Below, piece after piece: positions 60,195-64,000 of a DNA stretch of 64,000 nt; the stretch's first letter is position 1; every line of letters begins with the position of its first letter. The stretch covers positions 46,870-110,869 of the forward strand of contig NZ_BANH01000040.1 in the NCBI RefSeq assembly GCF_000964465.1, given 5' to 3'. Made by a program: the position numbers and the translations under genes. The notes below the pieces were generated by a model that ran no database searches, was not told the DNA's origin, and worked only from the letters and a program-made list of their open reading frames with translations. The DNA comes from Gluconobacter thailandicus F149-1 = NBRC 100600. Lineage in GTDB: Bacteria; Pseudomonadota; Alphaproteobacteria; Acetobacterales; Acetobacteraceae.

Positions 60195-61210
60195 CGCGCC
60201 CTGTCATTCATTATACCCGCTGCCCTTCCGTCCCGACCGTCACAGCTCTCGCACAGGCGCAGGGCCTGTTGGAAGAAGAATTCCGCAACGACGCAGATGT
60301 GGATTTCGAATTCAGCTCCGTCGGCTTCTCGCCCAAGCTGGACTATGCGCCAGCGGACCGGTTGTGGTTGCGCAATGCCGGTCATGCCCCGGCAGTGTGG
60401 AAACGCAGTCTGGGCGTGGCCTGCAAGGTCGTCGGGCTGGCCTTTCTCGAAGGACGCTATCCCGTTCTGGCGCTGCACGGCGCGGGCATCGCCAGTCCGG
60501 CGGACCTGAAAGGCCGCCGCGTCGCGGTTTTTCACAACCCCGACAGCCCGTTCGATCTGATGGTCGCCCAGCAGCTCAAAATCTATCAGAGCGCCCTTCA
60601 ATCGGCCGGCCTGTCCCTGAACGATGTGGAGCCGGTCTATCTCCCGCGCTTCCGTCCCGGAGCCGCGAAAGGCGGCTTCCTCCTGTCGCTGTTTCAAAAG
60701 GGGCTGGAGGCGCTTGAGGCCGGGGAAGTCGATGCCGTCGCCGCGTCCATTCCGCCCGATGGCGGCTTTTACCCGCAGCTCAACGTGGTTTACGACACAC
60801 GTCTTGCGCCCGAGCGCATCCAGCGCGTGCATCCCTCTGTCCTGCGCGGGCTGGTCGTCAGTCAGGCCCTCCTCGACGAGCGTCGTGATCTGGTCGTCAG
60901 AATCGTCGAGCGGCTGATCGAGGCCTCGGAGCGGGCCGCGCGGGCTCCGCTGGATGCCCTCAGGACGCTCGCGGGGGATCTCGGTCAGGCGCCGGAGACA
61001 CTGGCCGCCGTTTACGAGAACATCCCCCAGGGCGTGCGCCTCGACCTGAACGATGATTACGTCGCCTCGCTCGCCACCCAGAAAGAGTTTCTGCTGCGGC
61101 ATCGTCTCATCGAGCATGATTTTGATCTCGAAAGCTGGATTGATTACTCCATCCTTGCCGACGCCACGGTCCTGCATCGCCAGAGACAGGCCCTGAACGC
61201 GGAGATCTGA
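60191..61210 (+). CDS. DszB-like desulfinase candidate (SsuA-fold, cytoplasmic)
   Basis: A 339-aa protein of the SsuA/NMT1 (periplasmic binding protein type II) fold but without a signal peptide and without any ABC permease or ATPase nearby. The N terminus, IHYTRCPSVPT, lines up with the active-site cysteine region of DszB (2'-hydroxybiphenyl-2-sulfinate desulfinase). Cys11 matches DszB Cys27. Arg61 in RNAGHAP matches Arg70 of the R-x-G-G motif. The third DszB residue, His60, has no clear match (Ser/Lys there). By this reading it cuts a C-S bond and releases sulfite. An alternative is a THI5-like or plain binding protein. Coupled to the amidohydrolase gene by a 4-bp overlap. Confidence 0.6.
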   Translation: MTRPVIHYTRCPSVPTVTALAQAQGLLEEEFRNDADVDFEFSSVGFSPKLDYAPADRLWLRNAGHAPAVWKRSLGVACKVVGLAFLEGRYPVLALHGAGIASPADLKGRRVAVFHNPDSPFDLMVAQQLKIYQSALQSAGLSLNDVEPVYLPRFRPGAAKGGFLLSLFQKGLEALEAGEVDAVAASIPPDGGFYPQLNVVYDTRLAPERIQRVHPSVLRGLVVSQALLDERRDLVVRIVERLIEASERAARAPLDALRTLAGDLGQAPETLAAVYENIPQGVRLDLNDDYVASLATQKEFLLRHRLIEHDFDLESWIDYSILADATVLHRQRQALNAEI

Positions 61211-61214
61211 GCCC

Positions 61215-62495
61215 ATGTCCGACGCCTCATTGCCCTTCTCCGCCGAGACTGGAGCTGCCATGTCCACGATCCCGGAGCGCGTTCGCGCCTCGCGCGGCTG
61301 GGCGCTCATCCTGCTGCTCGCGACAGGGACCACCTGCGCCATGGACGGCATGATCCTCGCCGGACTGCTGACGCCCATTAAGGAAGACCTTCACCTGTCT
61401 GATGCGGCTTTCGGCAGTGTTGCCTCCATTTCGACCATCGCCGGCGTCGTCGGTGCGCCGCTTTTCGCGGCCCTGTCCTCACGCTTCAGTCGCAAGAGCG
61501 TCCTGATCGGGTCCATCATCCTGTGGAGCCTCGCCTCTGCGGGAAGCGCCTTTGCCTCGGGTCTAGCCACGCTTGTCCTGTGGCGGACGCTCACGAATTT
61601 CGGCATCGCGGCCTATCAGGGGATTGCGCCCGGATGGCTGGCGGACCTGTATGACAGGAGGGAGCGCAATTTTGTCTTTTCGCTGTTCATGCTGCGCAAT
61701 AAGCTGGGATCAGCCTTGGCGTTCGGCATTGGCGGCTGGATTGCGGCCCATGCCGACTGGCACCGCGCCTTTCTCCTGACCGGACTGCCCGGCCTTGTGC
61801 TCGCCCTGCTGCTGCTCTGGGTTGCGGAACCCGCCCCCGGTCACGCTGACGGTCATGTCAGCACCAGTGCAGCCCCGACAGGCTGGAAGCAGCAGCTCTC
61901 CGTGCTGAAGATCGCCCCCTATGTGACACATCTTCTGGCGCTGTGCCTGTTCTTTTCCGGGATGATGACCGCACAGATGTGGCTGCCGGCTTTCCTGCAC
62001 CGGGCGCATGGTCTGGATAACCTGCATGCGACGCGCTTCGCCTTTTGCGTTCTGCTTGTCACGCTGCCGGCCGGTCCGGTGGGCGGCTGGCTTACCGGGC
62101 GCTTTCTCGCTGGGAAAGTCTGGGGCATTTCCGCGTCCCTCGCAGCGAGCGCCCTGCTGGCTTCCGGTCTGTTTTTCGTTGCCTTCACGATCGCCAGCCT
62201 GCCTCTCTGCGAGGTTTTCAGCCTGCTGGCGATCGTGACTTTCGGGGCCACGGCGGGAAGCCTGACAACCCTGCTGATCGAGACGGTTCCGGTCTCGCTC
62301 CGCACCATTTCCGGGTCTTTCGGCGCGATGGTCGCAGGCGGCGTTTCGGGGCTGTTTGCGCCCTGGCTCCTCGGCCTGTTGTCAGACCGTTTCGGCCTTG
62401 CCCATGCCGTTCTCGTCGGACCGGCCTTTTACGCACTCGCGGCCGTGCTCTGGATCGGGCTGAGCTTTCACGCCTTCCGCACCCGCGCATCCTGA
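61215..62495 (+). CDS. MFS transporter of the organosulfur operon
   Basis: A 426-aa membrane protein with 12 hydrophobic segments. ALSSRFSRKSVLIGS is the conserved MFS loop 2-3. LTNFGIAAYQGIAPGWLADLYDRRERNFVFSLF (in pieces) and a central loop after residue ~205 follow. It resembles proton-driven carboxylate/aromatic acid transporters. It would bring the substrate across the inner membrane after the TonB receptor. Starts: ATG 61215 (GGAG 10 nt upstream) or ATG 61260 (GGAG 5 nt upstream). 4 bp after the desulfinase gene. Confidence 0.8.
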   Translation: MSDASLPFSAETGAAMSTIPERVRASRGWALILLLATGTTCAMDGMILAGLLTPIKEDLHLSDAAFGSVASISTIAGVVGAPLFAALSSRFSRKSVLIGSIILWSLASAGSAFASGLATLVLWRTLTNFGIAAYQGIAPGWLADLYDRRERNFVFSLFMLRNKLGSALAFGIGGWIAAHADWHRAFLLTGLPGLVLALLLLWVAEPAPGHADGHVSTSAAPTGWKQQLSVLKIAPYVTHLLALCLFFSGMMTAQMWLPAFLHRAHGLDNLHATRFAFCVLLVTLPAGPVGGWLTGRFLAGKVWGISASLAASALLASGLFFVAFTIASLPLCEVFSLLAIVTFGATAGSLTTLLIETVPVSLRTISGSFGAMVAGGVSGLFAPWLLGLLSDRFGLAHAVLVGPAFYALAAVLWIGLSFHAFRTRAS

Positions 62496-62526
62496 TTTTC
62501 GTTTTTCTGTCTGAGGGTTCACACTC

Positions 62527-63807
62527 ATGAACACGTTCAATATCCAGTCTCCCGCCTCTCCGTCCTCCGAAACCGCTGCCCGAAACGCACGCATCGCCGC
62601 AACCCGCCCCGTCACGGCTGAGGCCTATCCAAAGGACTGGGTGGTGCGCGCACGCGACCTCGCCGGAGAGTTCCGGAAGGGCGCCGTGGAGCGCGATCAT
62701 GAGCGCACGTCACCTGTCGATCAGATCCGGCGTCTGCGTGAAAGCGGCATCGTCAGTCTGCTCTATCCCGCCGAACTTGGGGGCGGGGGTGGTACCCTGC
62801 GCGAGGCCGCCAGCAGCGTTCTGGAAATCGCCAAAGTCGATGGCTCCACGGCAGCGCTTCTCGGGTTTCACTTCTACAATTCGCTCGTGCCGCTGCTCAC
62901 CGACTACACGGGTCAGAACGCCAGTTTCGTCAGACGTTCTACACAGGCTCGCTGGCTGTGGGGGAACGTCACGCAATATGTGAACAAGGAGTTCGTGGCG
63001 GAGCATCACCCTGATGGCGGCTTCACGATCAGCGGCACGAAAAAATGGAATACGGGTGCGCCTCTTGCTGAAATCACGACTGTTCTGGCCATCCATCCCG
63101 ACCGGGACCGTTATATCTACGCAGCAATCCCGACGAACCGGGAAGGCCTGACATTTCACGAAGACTGGGACCCGATCGGCCTCCGTGGAGCGGATTCCAG
63201 CACGATTGAATTCGAGAATGTCAGGATCCTGCCACAAGACGTCCTGCACTGGTCGCATGGCCCCAAACAGACTGGTCCTCTCCCGCTCTGGGCCAGTTTC
63301 GGCGCCATTTTCTATTCCGCCGTCTTCATTGGACGCACGTTGGGCGCCCTCGAACGCATCCGGGACTACACGCTGGAAAGCCGACGTCAGGGAACCTTTG
63401 GCGGGGCATCGGTCTCCGCGGATGATCCGTTCATCCAGGCGGAGTTCGGGCAGTACTGGGTGCAGGCCCAAGCGGCGCAAGCCTATTTTGAAAGGGTGAT
63501 AGAAAGCGTGCAGGCCGCCTGGAGGCGTCGGGCAGAGCTGACGGACGAGGAACGCGGCAACATCGCTCTCGAAACCCTGTCACTGCGGACATTCGCCTCC
63601 CGGACGGCCCTTGAAATCACACCGCGCATTTTCGAACTCGCCGGGGGGAGGGGAACCTTATGGAGCGCCGATTTCGATCAGTACTGGCGTGACGTCCGCA
63701 CGCTTTCGTCCCATGATCCGGAAGTCCTGGCCCGCCGCGTCATTGGACAGCACGCCCTGCACGGCACCCCCTTGATTTTTCCAACTCATTTCAAAGCCAG
63801 TGTGTAA
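62527..63807 (+). CDS. DszC/SfnB-like flavin-dependent monooxygenase (acyl-CoA dehydrogenase fold)
   Basis: A 426-aa protein of the acyl-CoA dehydrogenase fold. N-terminal helices (DQIRRLRESGIVSLLYPAELGGGG, in pieces), middle barrel with FTISGTKKWNTGA and WDPIGLRGADSSTIEF, C-terminal bundle ending RDVRTLSSHDPEVLARRVIGQHALHG (in pieces). The HDP ending is that of the group including DszC (dibenzothiophene monooxygenase) and SfnB; true acyl-CoA dehydrogenases differ here. Such enzymes use reduced FMN from a separate reductase, which is not in the window, to oxygenate sulfur or carbon. Last gene of the operon; it converges with an integrase fragment. Confidence 0.8.
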   Translation: MNTFNIQSPASPSSETAARNARIAATRPVTAEAYPKDWVVRARDLAGEFRKGAVERDHERTSPVDQIRRLRESGIVSLLYPAELGGGGGTLREAASSVLEIAKVDGSTAALLGFHFYNSLVPLLTDYTGQNASFVRRSTQARWLWGNVTQYVNKEFVAEHHPDGGFTISGTKKWNTGAPLAEITTVLAIHPDRDRYIYAAIPTNREGLTFHEDWDPIGLRGADSSTIEFENVRILPQDVLHWSHGPKQTGPLPLWASFGAIFYSAVFIGRTLGALERIRDYTLESRRQGTFGGASVSADDPFIQAEFGQYWVQAQAAQAYFERVIESVQAAWRRRAELTDEERGNIALETLSLRTFASRTALEITPRIFELAGGRGTLWSADFDQYWRDVRTLSSHDPEVLARRVIGQHALHGTPLIFPTHFKASV

Positions 63808-64000
63808 AATTAGGTGTTCGAAGCACGATCCCGTCGAGGGCCCGGACGTCGATATGACGCCCTTCGCGCACTTTGACCGAGGTTTCCTCGAGCCAGGCAC
63901 GGGCGAGGCGGGCGGTGTCAAATGCTCTGATGATCCGCTGGCCGTTGACCAGCTTGCGGGCCCTGTATTGCTTGGGCCCCCGGCAACTCACGCCATCAGG
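63791..64000 (-). pseudogene. Truncated phage/island integrase, N-terminal arm domain
   Basis: The frame enters from the right edge and reads ...YRARKLVNGQRIIRAFDTARLARAWLEE then TSVKVREGRHIDV. This is the Arm-binding domain seen at the start of tyrosine-type integrases in alphaproteobacteria. It stops at 63791, just past the end of the monooxygenase gene, with no core or catalytic domain; homology ends near 63820. The gene has been cut by whatever brought in or moved the block on the left. Confidence 0.55.

Noticed and set aside
60026..61378. Open frame of 450 codons on the minus strand
   Set aside because: Antisense to the amidohydrolase, desulfinase and MFS genes; an effect of the high GC third positions in the foreign block.
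1..64000. tRNA, rRNA or CRISPR arrays
   Set aside because: No cloverleaf with a TTCGAAT-type arm in a proper frame, no rRNA signature and no regularly spaced direct repeats were seen by eye; a tRNAscan and CRISPR search would settle it.

Overview
The window reads as chromosome of an acetic acid bacterium, most likely Gluconobacter or a close relative (Acetobacteraceae). This rests on the three-subunit membrane aldehyde dehydrogenase (Moco / 2Fe-2S / triheme cytochrome c), the many TonB-dependent receptors, and an alphaproteobacterial set of regulators. It is inference from gene content, not a database match. No rRNA, tRNA, CRISPR array or intact insertion sequence was seen.

Left part (1-18.9 kb): the start of a GYF-domain gene, a lysozyme-inhibitor-like protein, an adenosine/adenine deaminase relative, a lipid A acyltransferase, an exported nucleoside-hydrolase relative and a GT61 glycosyltransferase. 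Then come an Lrp regulator divergent from a genuine ACC deaminase (acdS), the aldehyde dehydrogenase operon, a FecCD-type metal-chelate ABC importer, an exported GH20 hexosaminidase and an M13 peptidase.

Middle (18.9-43.4 kb): a methionine locus with a C-terminal metE remnant behind a cobalamin-riboswitch-like leader, divergent from a SahR-like regulator and metF. Next are a HAD phosphatase, a LacI regulator, and a sulfide/persulfide detoxification locus (single-cysteine BigR-like ArsR, peroxiredoxin, persulfide dioxygenase, DUF442-SQR fusion, TauE/SafE). These are followed by an XRE-cupin regulator, a glycosyltransferase, a TetR regulator, two divergent TonB receptors, a PAS-GGDEF-EAL protein and an EmrAB/OprM-type efflux operon divergent from a LysR regulator.

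Iron block (43.4-50.9 kb): two Fur-box-like sites flank a siderophore receptor, a Sel1 protein, a PiuC-type hydroxylase, exbB-exbD-tonB and a siderophore-interacting reductase. An exported adenine deaminase and a HupE/UreJ membrane protein follow, then a 570-bp AT-rich stretch with fragments.

Right end (55.0-63.8 kb): a compact block whose base and codon use (C-ending codons, higher GC) differ from the rest, ending against a truncated integrase. A MocR-type regulator lacking the PLP-binding lysine is divergent from a tight five-gene operon: TonB receptor, amidohydrolase, DszB-like desulfinase (cytoplasmic SsuA-fold protein with the active-site Cys and Arg), MFS transporter and DszC/SfnB-like flavin monooxygenase. 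I read this as a horizontally acquired organosulfur uptake and desulfurization system of unknown substrate. It is the most interesting part of the window.
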